Of a stretch of 64,000 nucleotides of DNA, positions 54,655-63,999 are shown piece by piece. The notes under the pieces were generated by a model. It was not told the DNA's origin. It ran no database searches and saw only the letters and a list, made by a program, of their open reading frames with translations. This stretch comes from Mesorhizobium muleiense (GTDB lineage: Bacteria; Pseudomonadota; Alphaproteobacteria; Rhizobiales; Rhizobiaceae), in assembly GCF_900099905.1 (NCBI RefSeq), contig NZ_FNEE01000018.1, forward strand, positions 1-64,000, written 5' to 3'. The position numbers were made by a program, and so were the translations under genes. The number at the start of each line of letters is the position of its first letter. Within the stretch, counting starts at the first letter, position 1.

Positions 54655-55186
54655 ATCGGCGTTTTACCCCCCCAATGCGTAGACCCAGACGTTTGCAGGC
54701 TGCCCGCAAAGCCTTTGACCGGTAGCAGGAGCCACTGTCGGTTATCACGGGCTCGACCCGGATGCCCAGCTTGGCATAATAGGCGACGGCGGCCTCCAGG
54801 AGGCAGCGGCGCTCGCCTTGCGCTCATCCGGCATGACCTGCACGAAGGTGACGCGAGAGGCGCCGTCAATGCAGACGTGGACGAACTCCCAGCCAATGCC
54901 GAGATGCCGGTTGACCGTGCCTGTCCGCCGTCTAGTGATGCGATGCCCCACCTAGACTAGCCGATGCGGCCAAGTTTGTTGAGGTCGGGATGAATGAGTT
55001 TGCCCGATGCTCCCGTTCATAGCGGCGAACGGGTTCGGGTTCCAAGGCGCTCAGCTCCTTGAGGCCCAACCGGTGTAGAACGCGGCTGACAATTGCCGGC
55101 GAGACACCCGCCTCGGCAGCGATCTGCTTCCCCGTCCAGCGCTGGGGACGCAGCCGCTCGATCGTCTGCACACGGATCTGTGACGA
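54655..55186 (-). pseudogene. IS481-type transposase remnant
   Basis: The minus strand has RVQTIERLRPQRWTGKQIAAEAGVSPAIVSRVLHRLGLKELSALEPEPVRRYEREH, the N-terminal helix-turn-helix. In other frames it has GIGWEFVHVCIDGASRVTFVQVMPDERKASA, with the D of the DDE domain. Both ends are missing and frames are broken. Its upstream edge abuts the NifA/sigma-54 promoter module. Confidence 0.8.
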
Positions 55187-55263
55187 TGTCGGACATGAGA
55201 CACAAATCCCGTCAGAGCGACTCATTGTTCTGAAATGATTTTCTCATTTGGCACGACACGTGC
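55187..55263 (+). promoter_or_regulatory. NifA site plus sigma-54 promoter for FAD/GcvT oxidoreductase
   Basis: TGT-N10-ACA activator at 55187-55202 (TGTCGGACATGAGACA) and a -24/-12 element TGGCACG-ACAC-GTGC at 55249-55263 with GG-N10-GC spacing. The first T of the -12 box is G, so it is slightly weaker than consensus. The whole segment is similar to the module at 40663-40739 and to its downstream leader. Confidence 0.85.
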
Positions 55264-55308
55264 TGTCCCAATCTACCAAAGCACTGCCGCGCCGCACGGA
55301 CCAATCCC

Positions 55309-55719
55309 ATGATCACGTTCGCCGAACATGCGTTCGCCCCCGCGACACCGAGCGTTCCCGAGCCGACGCAAGAAGGTGCGTTTGCTTTCCAATCGGCATC
55401 GAGTAACGCCGGCACGTCGAACGTCCCGAGCTTGGCTACGGCTAGACGATACCGGAAAGTTCGTGACCACAAACGCAACTTCCAGAGCAATCCGTTCTAC
55501 TCATTCGCCGAAGACAGCCGCACTTGGATCGGAAAGAATTTAGTTGCGATGGCGCTCGCCCGACCAAGCGCGCGCCATCGGATCAGGACAGGTGCTTTCC
55601 GCCGTTACATGCCCGACCAAGACTATTCTGGTCCTGGCGCCATACGGCCGCGGTCCGTCGCCCGCCAGCCCGCCATGCGGCTCTGGCCGGGCACTCTTCG
55701 CGAGGGCGACAAGGGATAG
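55309..55719 (+). CDS. Leader ORF downstream of third NifA promoter
   Basis: The frame MITFAEHAFAPATPSVPEPTQEGAFAF begins about 35 bases after the predicted start of transcription. Its start matches the 33-aa leader at 40792 in position and wording (MIT.-.EH, and the shared GAGCGTTCCCGAGCCGACG). It stays open for 136 codons, but later residues do not look conserved. It may be the relic of a NifA-regulated gene fused to other sequence. Reality uncertain. Confidence 0.35.
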   Translation: MITFAEHAFAPATPSVPEPTQEGAFAFQSASSNAGTSNVPSLATARRYRKVRDHKRNFQSNPFYSFAEDSRTWIGKNLVAMALARPSARHRIRTGAFRRYMPDQDYSGPGAIRPRSVARQPAMRLWPGTLREGDKG

Positions 55720-55834
55720 CGACCTGCGGTGGCCTCGTGGTCTCGCCAGGCTCACCATTCATCCCGAACAACTGGACGGCGCGCCCCCCTGGCTCTGGCG
55801 AGGGTGCCGAAAAGAAACTGAACAGGAGCTTACA

Positions 55835-58321
55835 ATGATAGTCGCACCAGAATTTTGCCGGGTTGAGGTATCGGAAATGAAGCCACTGCCTTCCAAAGCA
55901 CGAGCCGTCATAATCGGAGGGGGCGTGTCGGGGTGCTCCGTCGCATATCACTTAGTGAAGCTAGGATGGACGGACGTGATCCTGCTCGAGCGTAAGCAAC
56001 TTACGTGCGGCACGACCTGGCACGCCGCCGGATTACTCAGCGAGCTTCGCGGGTCTAGCGACATGACGAAATTGACCAAGTACTCAATGCAACTCTACTC
56101 GAGCCTGGAGGAAGAGACAGGGATTGCAACCGGACTTCGCCGCGTCAGCTCATTGTCTATCGCAGTTACCCAAGAGCGCAAGCACGAGCTCTACAGGCAA
56201 CTCTCTCTCGCACCCGCCTACGGCGTGGAGGCGCGAAAGATCTCTGTGCGAGAACTCGAGGGAATGTACCCTCATATCGATGTGTCTGATGTCACTGCTG
56301 CGCTTCATTTCCCTAATGATGGACAATGTGATCCAGGCAACGTCGCGATGGCGCTGGCCAAAGGCGCACGCCAGCGTGGCGCCGCAATCTTTGAGGGAGT
56401 GAAGGTAGCCGGTGTTCAGGCGAGGAACGGACGGGTGTCGGGCGTGACATGGGAGAAGGATGGTGAGCGAGGGGTAATTGAAACCGATAACGTAGTAAAC
56501 TGTGCGGGGATGTGGGCACGGGAATTCGGCGCCAGAAGTGACGTCGCGGTTCCATTGCATGCGTGCGAACATTTCTACATGATTACAGAGCCAATAGATG
56601 GGCTAAATCGACTGCCGGTCCTACGAGTTCTCGACGAATATACGTACTACAAGGAGGATGCAGGGAAAATTCTCTTTGGGGCAGTCGAACCGAAGGCGAA
56701 GCCGTGGGGGATGAACGGCATCCCGGAAAGCTTCTGCTTCGATCAGTTGTCCGAGGACTTTGCGCATTTCGAACCCATTGTTGAGAAGGCTCTCAAGCGA
56801 GTTCCGATGCTGGCAACAGCCGGTATTCGTACTTTCTTCAACGGCCCGGAAAGCTTCACTCCGGACGACCAATACCACCTCGGTGAAGCTCCTGGTGTTA
56901 GGGGCTATTGGGTCGCATGTGGTTACAACAGTACAGGAATAGCTGCCTCAGGGGGTGCGGGCTTAGCGCTGGCGCAGTGGATGAATGACGATGAGCCGCC
57001 CTTCGACTTGTCGGGCGTGGACATCCGTCGGATGGAGTCCTTACAGAAAAACCGTTTGTATTTGAGAGAGCGGGTTTCGGAGGTAGTGGGACTCTCGTTT
57101 GGCGACCACTTCCCCGCTCGTCAGATGACAACAGCACGCGGCATTCGACGCTCGCCAATTCATGAACATCTCAAGGCACGTGGGGCGGTGTTCGGTGAGA
57201 TGGTGGGCTGGGAGCGAGCCAACTGGTTTGCCAGGAAGGGCCAGGAGCGTGAATACCGATACTCCTGGTATCGCCAAAACTGGTTCGATAATCAGCGCGA
57301 AGAGCACCTGGCGATACGCGAACGCGTTGGTATCTTCGACTTAACCTCATTCGGAAAAATCCGAGTGGAGGGCCGAGACGCTACCACGTTCCTCCAGCGA
57401 CTTTGCTCCAATGATGTCGACGTGCCGGTTGGCCGGATCGTCTATACGCAAATGCTGAACGAGCGAGGCGGGATCGAGAGCGATCTGACCGTGAGTCGTC
57501 TCACGGAGACTGCTTTCCTGCTGGTCGTGTCAGCCCTCACATTACAAACCAATCTCTGTTGGCTTAGGCGGCATCTAGGCGACGAGTTCGTTGTTATCGT
57601 CGATGTGTCGGCGTCGGAAAGCATCCTGGCAGTGATGGGACCGAAATCGCGCGAACTGCTCGGCAAAGTGAGTCCGAATGACTTCTCCAACGAGAACAAC
57701 CCTTACAGCACCTGGCAGGAGATTGAGATCGGGATGGGTCTGGCGCGGGCCCATAGAGTGGCCTCTGTCGGCGAGCTGGGCTGGGAGATCTACATTTCGA
57801 CTGACCAAGCCGCACATGTGTTCGAAGTAATCGAGGCGGCGGGTGCCGATGTCGGACTCAAGCTGTGTGGGCTCCATGCCCTCGGCTCGTGCCGCATGGA
57901 GAAGGCATGTCGGCACCTCCCCGACGATGTTGGCAGCGGGGAACACGTGCTCGAAGCGGGGCTGGGCTTCGCTGTCAAGACGGCAAAGCCTGGATATATT
58001 GGCCGCGATGCGGTGCTGAGAAAACTTGAGACGGGACTCGACCGTCGGTTGGTTCAGTTCCGCCTTAAAGACCCTGCCCCTCTACTTCATAAGAACGAAG
58101 TCGTTTTCCGAGACGGTCGGATCGCCGGAACAATCACTTCCGGAGACTACGGGCACACGCTCGGTGGAGCTATCGGCCTTGGGTATGTACCGTGCAAGGA
58201 CGAAAGCGAGGCAGCTCTGCTCTCCTCTTCATACGAGATTGAGATCGCCGGCGAATGCTTTGCCGCGGAAGTCTCCCTCAAACCGATGTATGACCCGAAG
58301 GGCGAGCGGATGCGGGCTTGA
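55835..58321 (+). CDS. FAD-dependent oxidoreductase with GcvT domain (dimethylglycine/sarcosine dehydrogenase-like)
   Basis: 828 aa from ATG 55835, which has an AGGAG ribosome site; the ORF is open for 97 codons upstream but without family character. The DAO domain starts RAVIIGGGVSGCSVAYHLVKLGWTDVILLERKQLTCGTTWHAAGLL (dinucleotide fold and the histidine region of covalent FAD in this family) and extends to about residue 390. A linker leads to a GcvT folate-binding domain (about 440-720, AIRERVGIFDLTSFGKIRVEGRDATTFLQRLCSNDVD) and a GcvT C-terminal barrel. It would demethylate a methylated amine such as dimethylglycine or sarcosine, passing C1 to tetrahydrofolate. Its NifA-type promoter suggests symbiotic expression. 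Confidence 0.9.
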   Translation: MIVAPEFCRVEVSEMKPLPSKARAVIIGGGVSGCSVAYHLVKLGWTDVILLERKQLTCGTTWHAAGLLSELRGSSDMTKLTKYSMQLYSSLEEETGIATGLRRVSSLSIAVTQERKHELYRQLSLAPAYGVEARKISVRELEGMYPHIDVSDVTAALHFPNDGQCDPGNVAMALAKGARQRGAAIFEGVKVAGVQARNGRVSGVTWEKDGERGVIETDNVVNCAGMWAREFGARSDVAVPLHACEHFYMITEPIDGLNRLPVLRVLDEYTYYKEDAGKILFGAVEPKAKPWGMNGIPESFCFDQLSEDFAHFEPIVEKALKRVPMLATAGIRTFFNGPESFTPDDQYHLGEAPGVRGYWVACGYNSTGIAASGGAGLALAQWMNDDEPPFDLSGVDIRRMESLQKNRLYLRERVSEVVGLSFGDHFPARQMTTARGIRRSPIHEHLKARGAVFGEMVGWERANWFARKGQEREYRYSWYRQNWFDNQREEHLAIRERVGIFDLTSFGKIRVEGRDATTFLQRLCSNDVDVPVGRIVYTQMLNERGGIESDLTVSRLTETAFLLVVSALTLQTNLCWLRRHLGDEFVVIVDVSASESILAVMGPKSRELLGKVSPNDFSNENNPYSTWQEIEIGMGLARAHRVASVGELGWEIYISTDQAAHVFEVIEAAGADVGLKLCGLHALGSCRMEKACRHLPDDVGSGEHVLEAGLGFAVKTAKPGYIGRDAVLRKLETGLDRRLVQFRLKDPAPLLHKNEVVFRDGRIAGTITSGDYGHTLGGAIGLGYVPCKDESEAALLSSSYEIEIAGECFAAEVSLKPMYDPKGERMRA

Positions 58322-59075
58322 TTTACCAATTGGAGCCGTTCGGCATGCACGAACGTATCCTAAGTATCGAAGCTCGCAGGCCGCGCCTAATAAACGGCCT
58401 TCTGGACCTCGAAGGCGCGGTTCACGAGCCAATTGGTGCGGATGCCACGTGTTCGACTGGATTCAGCTCGAGCGCGAACGCAGGGGATGGGCGTAATCTC
58501 CGGGCGAATCGAAATGCTGGCCTCCCCGTTCAATGCGATCAAGAAGCACTGTTATAATGTCACTCTTCTACTCGCCGAACGGACGCCAAGTTGCCAAGAG
58601 GTATCGTTTACCGAGAGCGCGGTCGTCTCGGGGCGACATGAGGCCGCCAGATAAGGGCTTTGCGAGGGATGAGCTTTGAGCAGCAATCGCGGGCCCTGTG
58701 ACAGAAAGGAGGCAACTGAGACAGCAGAATGAATTAGCCCGCGTGCCCGTGGCAGTTTTGTCGACCAGCCAGTGGTCACGTGGTGCCCAGCATGGGTAGG
58801 CGTCATGTCGGTCTTGGCCAGGTCTCTTCGATGATGCCCAGGCCGGACGGATCGATCAAACCGTTATAGGTGTAGCCGCTGGGCATGGCGGGGACTTAGA
58901 CCAGGGCGGTCTTTACCGCGCGGCCAGCGCCATTTTTGAACGTGAGTCGGCGCAAGTACCGGCCCAAGGTTGAGGTATGGCCCCAGGCAGCGTCCGGCCA
59001 AGGGCGGCCCAAAGATTGACATCGGCTGACCGCCGAGGCTCTCACTAAGACGAACCTTCAGAGGCAGGTCACCAA
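58322..59075. other. Region with no recognised gene
   Basis: About 750 bases. A plus-strand frame (58345-58557, MHERILSIEARRPRLINGLLDLEGAV) looks protein-like for 30 residues but has no family and no conserved end. The rest holds stops in all frames. Probably decayed DNA. Confidence 0.35.
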
Positions 59076-59813
59076 CTACAAGCTGGTTCGCCGGTAAACT
59101 GAGATGTGACCTTTGGATTCATTGGTGAACGCGCCCCTCGCCCAATCTCCCCAACGCTCCGCCAGCTCCAGCCCAACGCATTCGGCCATTGTATCGAGCT
59201 CCTGGTGATAAACGTACCGAACGCGTTGTGGTAAACGTCTGACGGATGTACCAGAAAACCAGAGGATGGTTGAAGTCAAGTTCTGGTTTACTGGGTCATG
59301 GAGTACCGCATTGACAAAGGTATTCTCATGATCAACGTACATCGTAGTAGTTTTCTGGCCGCCGACAAAACCGTCCAAGGGTGGAACACGAACTTCTATT
59401 ACCACAACCCCCTTCTCTGTTAGCGCCTCCGCAGCCGATCGAAGGCAGGCTATTTGCTCTTCGCGCGTGGAGAGCAGGGTGAATGTGCCATAAACACAAT
59501 AGACCAGATCGTAGCGTTGTTCTGAGCTGAAATCGGAAATGTCCCCCTTCCAGGCTTTGATCACATCAGTACGTTTGGCGAGAAGTTTTAACATGCTTTC
59601 TGAATTGTCGATGCCTTCGACCCTGACTCCCCGCTCGCTCAACGGCACCGCTACGCGCCCATTGCCAATACCGAGCTCAAGAGCCCCTCCTCCTCTGGAA
59701 AGTTGCTCGAGGAGGGCAGCAGTTTCGTCTGCCTCCGCAACTTTCCCTAATAAGCTGGTAAATTTTTCATATGTGGAAGCCCTACTCTCGTCATAGGCAA
59801 AAATGTCTGACAT
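59076..59813 (-). CDS. Class I SAM-dependent methyltransferase
   Basis: About 245 aa from ATG 59813, which has a GGAG ribosome site. Motif I is GGALELGIGNGRVAVPL, the acidic residue after strand 2 is in GIDNSES, and motif II/III is DLVYCVYGTF. The C-terminal part (PLDGFVGGQKTTTMYVDHENTFVNAVL) is unlike ubiquinone methylases, and no substrate can be named. It follows the SET-domain gene on the same strand after 100 bases, so the two may be one unit. The pair is visibly more AT-rich than its neighbours, suggesting recent acquisition. Confidence 0.85.
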   Translation of the reverse strand: MSDIFAYDESRASTYEKFTSLLGKVAEADETAALLEQLSRGGGALELGIGNGRVAVPLSERGVRVEGIDNSESMLKLLAKRTDVIKAWKGDISDFSSEQRYDLVYCVYGTFTLLSTREEQIACLRSAAEALTEKGVVVIEVRVPPLDGFVGGQKTTTMYVDHENTFVNAVLHDPVNQNLTSTILWFSGTSVRRLPQRVRYVYHQELDTMAECVGLELAERWGDWARGAFTNESKGHISVYRRTSL

Positions 59814-59913
59814 GCTATTCTCCACATTGAACCTTCGTTGTTTTTTACAAGTAAATTAAGGATGTTTTTCCGAGTTTTGCCAAATATGACCTCTTCGTTC
59901 TGGCTGTCGCACA

Positions 59914-60333
59914 TCATTCAACGAACTTAATAGTCTTCGGATAATCAGAGATGTTCGTGTATGTTTGTGTTATTTCCTCGTCCGCCTTTATGTCTCTAAT
60001 TGCTACAAGGCTGGCCCATGCGCCGGATTCTTCATCAGCCCAAACCGTTTCTGAATTAGGGTTCACAGAATGATTTACCAACGACGCGAGTCCAAAAACA
60101 ACATAGCGCGCCAAAGGACCAATTTTTTGATTTTTGTCGCCCCGAACGAAGTAATATTGAAGTACCCCTGTGAGATCTATGACATTTGCTTGTCGATCGT
60201 CAAATTCCCACGTTGGAGCTCGCTCAATTAAATCTCCAATCTTAAAATTAATATTGGCGAATAAACCACGCCCTTTTCCGGGAACTGTCTTCACATAGAG
60301 AGCGTTACTGCGATCAAAAACCCTATCGACCAT
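59914..60333 (-). CDS. Small SET-domain protein (putative lysine methyltransferase)
   Basis: 139 aa, essentially a bare SET domain. It opens with VKTVPGKGRGLFANINFKIGDLIERAP (GxG motif). GLASLVNHSVNPNSE carries the N-H-S motif of the SAM site, and VAIRDIKADEEITQTYTN is the terminal segment where most families have the catalytic tyrosine. Proteins like this methylate lysines in eukaryotes; bacterial versions often have unknown targets. The neighbouring methyltransferase gene may be functionally linked. AT-rich, probably horizontally acquired. Confidence 0.82.
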   Translation of the reverse strand: MVDRVFDRSNALYVKTVPGKGRGLFANINFKIGDLIERAPTWEFDDRQANVIDLTGVLQYYFVRGDKNQKIGPLARYVVFGLASLVNHSVNPNSETVWADEESGAWASLVAIRDIKADEEITQTYTNISDYPKTIKFVE

Positions 60334-61617
60334 CGTGTGTACCTTCTTAATCCTGAGTTTGGAGCTGATGGGCAGCGTTGAGCTTCCGGACGCGATTCAC
60401 CAGCAATTACTTCAACGAAAGTCGGCGGCGTGTTGACCGAGCGCTCAGCTACGAGGCCCACTGTTCTCGCCCCAAACCTCCTCCTCACGGAGGTGCCATT
60501 GAGGCCTCGACCAAATCCAAGTATACTTTCGCCACTTCGCGTCCTCTGATAACCGGCATCCCCACTAAGGAGCGCATCGGTGGGATCGGCAAAGCGCTTC
60601 TAGGGGACGAGGTTCAATGGCTCATTCCACAACTTGTTCTCCGTGAGAGAACATAGCTAGTTCTCAACCTCGTCATACCTACCAATATGCGTGGGTTCGT
60701 TAGTTGACTTACGTTTCGCTCCAACCAACCCGGTTCACGCATTCCAAGGCCGGGACCACGTACTCGAATGGGAACCGATCGGCGAGCGCATCAAAGACGC
60801 CTTGGGAAACGAGAACGATCTTGGGTACGAACGGCAGGCATTCTATCATCCGGCCCGAACGGCGATAGGATCGGCCCGATCGAACCAGGCGAGTTCCTTG
60901 GGACTTACAGCTTCCGATCTCACGATGCAGCATCTACAACGAGGTTCATCACCAGCCAACAGCGAACTACATCTCGATCTATTCACACCCCTGTTGAGTC
61001 GTCGGCGTAATGTCGGGGATCTGAGGTTCGACTCCAAAGCCTCCTTTCGCGATGATATCTTTCACGCCTGGGTCGAGCGCAACGATCCGGTGCCGACCTC
61101 GGGGATGGCCCGTATCATTCTTTCGGCGAAGTCAGAATGTGGATACGTCTTCGGTCAGTCCGCTCGCCACCGGTTAGCGCGTTATTTCGGTGACTAACCT
61201 CGACGAGGTGGGCCGCCGGGCTCACATCACCTCAAGTCAGCGACCCGCACGCGCCGCAAGGCCCCAAACGTCGCCTGCACCGAAATGCTTGCCGCCAATG
61301 ACCTAGGCGGTGATGCCGAGCCCTTGGATGAACGACACGGGTTAGGCGAGCCCTTGCATCTCGGGGGCGGTAGGCTTTTGCTCACAAGCCGAGCCGAACC
61401 CTACTGCGGCACAGATACGCGGTATCGTCGAGAATATGGCAGCCGCTCCCGGGCTCCCTCATGAACGGCTGAACGACTGCGGTTTCGGAGTGATGTAGCC
61501 CGCAGCCCCTCGTCGATGAAGCGCCGCGCCAGCAATCCTCGTGATGCGGATACTGCGCAGAATGATACTTGGCGCACTGTGGGCCGTTAGCAAAAGGCAC
61601 GAGGAGGCGATGAAGCT
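60334..61617. other. Long region of decayed or non-coding DNA
   Basis: About 1.3 kb without a convincing gene. ORFs at 60378-60656, 60691-61197 (plus) and 61382-61600 (minus) have no recognisable domains, poor ribosome sites and unusual composition. A promoter for the SET gene should be at the left end (60334-60400). Confidence 0.45.
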
Positions 61618-63618
61618 CTATCGCAGAATATACTCTGAACCGAAATCGATGACGTGCATGTGAAGGCCTTGTGCCCTCGCCCGAACCGCGTGATCCTTGT
61701 CAGTCGCGGCAACGATAACCTGCCCCCCCTTCCTGCAAACGTCTGCGACGATATCGAAGAACTTGAGGTAATCTTGTCGGTCGATGTTCTGCTGGGCAGG
61801 CTCGTCGAAAACAGTCAGATTCGGATGGTTGCTTTTCTGGGAGTTATCACGGCTGGCGTGAAGGGCGAGCACGAAGGCCGTTATGATGCGGATCCAGTCA
61901 CTAGCCGAGGTCCCGAAATCGGCCCGAACCCGCCGGTCACGATCGTTTACGATGACTCTCGGCATGAAAGAGCCCTCATCGATCACCATGGAGCCGATCT
62001 CGAAAGAATTGAAACCTAGGCGCCCGAGATAATCTCTGAACGTTCTTTGGAATTGCCGTAGAAGGCTTTGGTCGTCAGCGCTCAGGTCACTCCTCAGTTT
62101 CGAAAGCTTTCCAGCAACGTCAAGATACTCGTTCCAAATGTTCAGAAGAGCGGCAAGCTCGCTGCTAGTCTGGTCGAGCAGATCGCGATAACTCCCTATC
62201 GCGTTCTCTATTCGCGCGATGTCGCGGGCACGCGCCATTAGTTCCGATGGAATTGCACCAGCCAGGCTTTTTTGGATTTCCGACTGCTGGGTCAGAGCAA
62301 TACTGATTTCGTTTCCAAGCTGCTCTGATTCGACCTGGTGACGCTCACGCCTGGCGATCTCGACGCTAATGATGTCCTGCAAGAGGTTTCGTTGGTCGGT
62401 AATGTATTCGACATTTTCATCGATTGACATGGTCGGAAAGCTGCGCATCTGCGACAGTAGCGTGCCATCGATCGACTGCTCGCAAACCGGGCACGCACTT
62501 GTGATCGCCCATTCGTCCCGGTTGAACAACCGGCGGATTTTCAGCTCCTCCTTGTTCTTTTGCAGGTCCCGTGCGAGCACCTCCAGACGCTGCTGATAAC
62601 GACGAACGTTGCCGCGAATGGCCGCTATCGCGTTGTCGAGCTCGCTCTTCCTGGTGACCAGCGCTGTGATCCTTTTTGAGATCTCGTCTATCCGACTTTG
62701 CAGGCTAGGATCTGGAGGCGTAAGATCGGCTAGTGCGATTTTGCTGGCGAGATCTGCCTCAGCGGCTGACAGCAAATCTGCCAGGGATTGCTGTTTTTCT
62801 CCCTCCGTCACTCTGAATATCTGCGGGCTGAATGAACCTACGCCGATGTCCGAGGGAATACCCTTAATTGAAAACTGTCTGCCGTTTACGTGACGTCTAA
62901 GAATGGCGATTCCGGTGTCGTAGCGCGCCTTCAGCCGTTGCTCGTCCAGCCTAAGGGCATTCCGTTGCAGATTGTTCCTGATGTAGTCGAGTCCCAGAAG
63001 TTCGGCGATGGTGGATTTCTTGGGATCACGGACCCGATAATAAGGCATGTTCGCCATGATATCCGCCCATCCGCGCTTTTGTTCGATGAAAATCGCGGAG
63101 AATATGTATTCCAGGTAAAGCCGCATCACGCCGTCGTCTTGAGAGATAACTTGAACCTCCGGGAAGCCGATGAACTCGGAGAGCAAACGGTGGAAACCTC
63201 TAGTGTCCGTGTAAGATCCTGACCCCAAATAATATTCCTCCAATCCGGCCTCGCTCCATTGGCTGAGCGGCCCGCGCCGAACCAGCATCCCGCGTGACAA
63301 TTCCGGTTTGACGGATCGACGGATGGTCAAGAGTTCATTAGAAGCGTTGGCAATCTCGAGGAGAATTGCCGCTTCGACAATCCTTTGATCCCCTTGTGCG
63401 CCCCTCAATGTGTCCTTTACCAGAGCGGCAACATTGCCTTTCACGAGATCGTCTAATCCTAGCCCGACCGCGAGAGCGTTGACGAGCGTGCTTTTGCCTT
63501 GTGTGTTGCTGTCCGTCAGGATGAGGTTTGCGCCGGGACGAAGTTCGACCTCGCATGAGGCGAGCTTACCGTTGAAAAGCTTCGCCTCGAGGCGTACTCG
63601 ACTATATCTGAGATGCAT
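61618..63618 (-). CDS. Rad50/SMC-like ATPase with CPVC hook (ABC-3C or related defence ATPase)
   Basis: 666 aa. Walker A is in LILTDSNTQGKSTLVNAL (residues 32-49). A long helical middle (residues about 270-520) is interrupted by CPVCEQS, a C-x-x-C hook. The C-terminal half has Walker B in NLTVFDEPAQQNIDRQDYLKFFDIV and IVAATDKDHAVRARA. This is the layout of SbcC/Rad50-like ATPases in conflict systems. The gene is followed on neither side by a nuclease in this window. The start ATG 63618 lies directly after the stop of the upstream small gene, implying one operon. Confidence 0.82.
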   Translation of the reverse strand: MHLRYSRVRLEAKLFNGKLASCEVELRPGANLILTDSNTQGKSTLVNALAVGLGLDDLVKGNVAALVKDTLRGAQGDQRIVEAAILLEIANASNELLTIRRSVKPELSRGMLVRRGPLSQWSEAGLEEYYLGSGSYTDTRGFHRLLSEFIGFPEVQVISQDDGVMRLYLEYIFSAIFIEQKRGWADIMANMPYYRVRDPKKSTIAELLGLDYIRNNLQRNALRLDEQRLKARYDTGIAILRRHVNGRQFSIKGIPSDIGVGSFSPQIFRVTEGEKQQSLADLLSAAEADLASKIALADLTPPDPSLQSRIDEISKRITALVTRKSELDNAIAAIRGNVRRYQQRLEVLARDLQKNKEELKIRRLFNRDEWAITSACPVCEQSIDGTLLSQMRSFPTMSIDENVEYITDQRNLLQDIISVEIARRERHQVESEQLGNEISIALTQQSEIQKSLAGAIPSELMARARDIARIENAIGSYRDLLDQTSSELAALLNIWNEYLDVAGKLSKLRSDLSADDQSLLRQFQRTFRDYLGRLGFNSFEIGSMVIDEGSFMPRVIVNDRDRRVRADFGTSASDWIRIITAFVLALHASRDNSQKSNHPNLTVFDEPAQQNIDRQDYLKFFDIVADVCRKGGQVIVAATDKDHAVRARAQGLHMHVIDFGSEYILR

Positions 63619-63999
63619 TTAGATGCCCTCCCTCATGACGGTCTGAACTTCGTTCTCAGAGATCCTGCCTACTTCCCTGGCCAGTGCAAATACGTCCAGC
63701 GCCAGTTGTTGGCTCCTGAGGCTTTTCACAAAGTCCGTTCCCTTATCGGTCAGTTCCACCCTAAAGCCACGCTGAACGTCCTTCTGATCGAGGAGACCCG
63801 CTCCCATGGCATAGTTCACACATCGGTTCAGGTAGGGGTCGGCAGACGGCGCAAGGATCCTTGGCGAAAATCTGACCGATCTGAACTCCATGTACGGACC
63901 TCGGAAATCCTCGTTTATGAATAGCGAATTGATAAAATGAAGCTGCTTGAACGATGCGGAGCCGGCGCGGCAGCATTCCGACACGGAGATGCAGACCAT
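63619..63999 (-). CDS. Putative middle component (winged-helix-like) of ABC-3C system, possibly incomplete
   Basis: 126 aa visible; ATG 63999 is the last possible start in the window and the gene may extend further right. The protein reads FINSLFINEDFRGPYMEFRSVRFSPRILAPSADPYLNRCVNYAMGAGLLDQKDVQRGFRVELTDKGTDFVKSL. The YAMGAGLL...ELTDKGTDFV part is a winged-helix-like pattern typical of ABC-3C middle components. It is directly upstream of the ATPase gene with no gap. The assignment is a prediction. Confidence 0.55.
   Translation of the reverse strand: MVCISVSECCRAGSASFKQLHFINSLFINEDFRGPYMEFRSVRFSPRILAPSADPYLNRCVNYAMGAGLLDQKDVQRGFRVELTDKGTDFVKSLRSQQLALDVFALAREVGRISENEVQTVMREGI

Noticed and set aside
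54400..54960. 186-aa plus-strand ORF
   Set aside because: Overlaps a strong hairpin and the antisense of an IS481 remnant; not protein-like.
60691..61197. 168-aa plus-strand ORF
   Set aside because: No domain, no ribosome site, and the surrounding 1.3 kb looks decayed; not supported as a gene.
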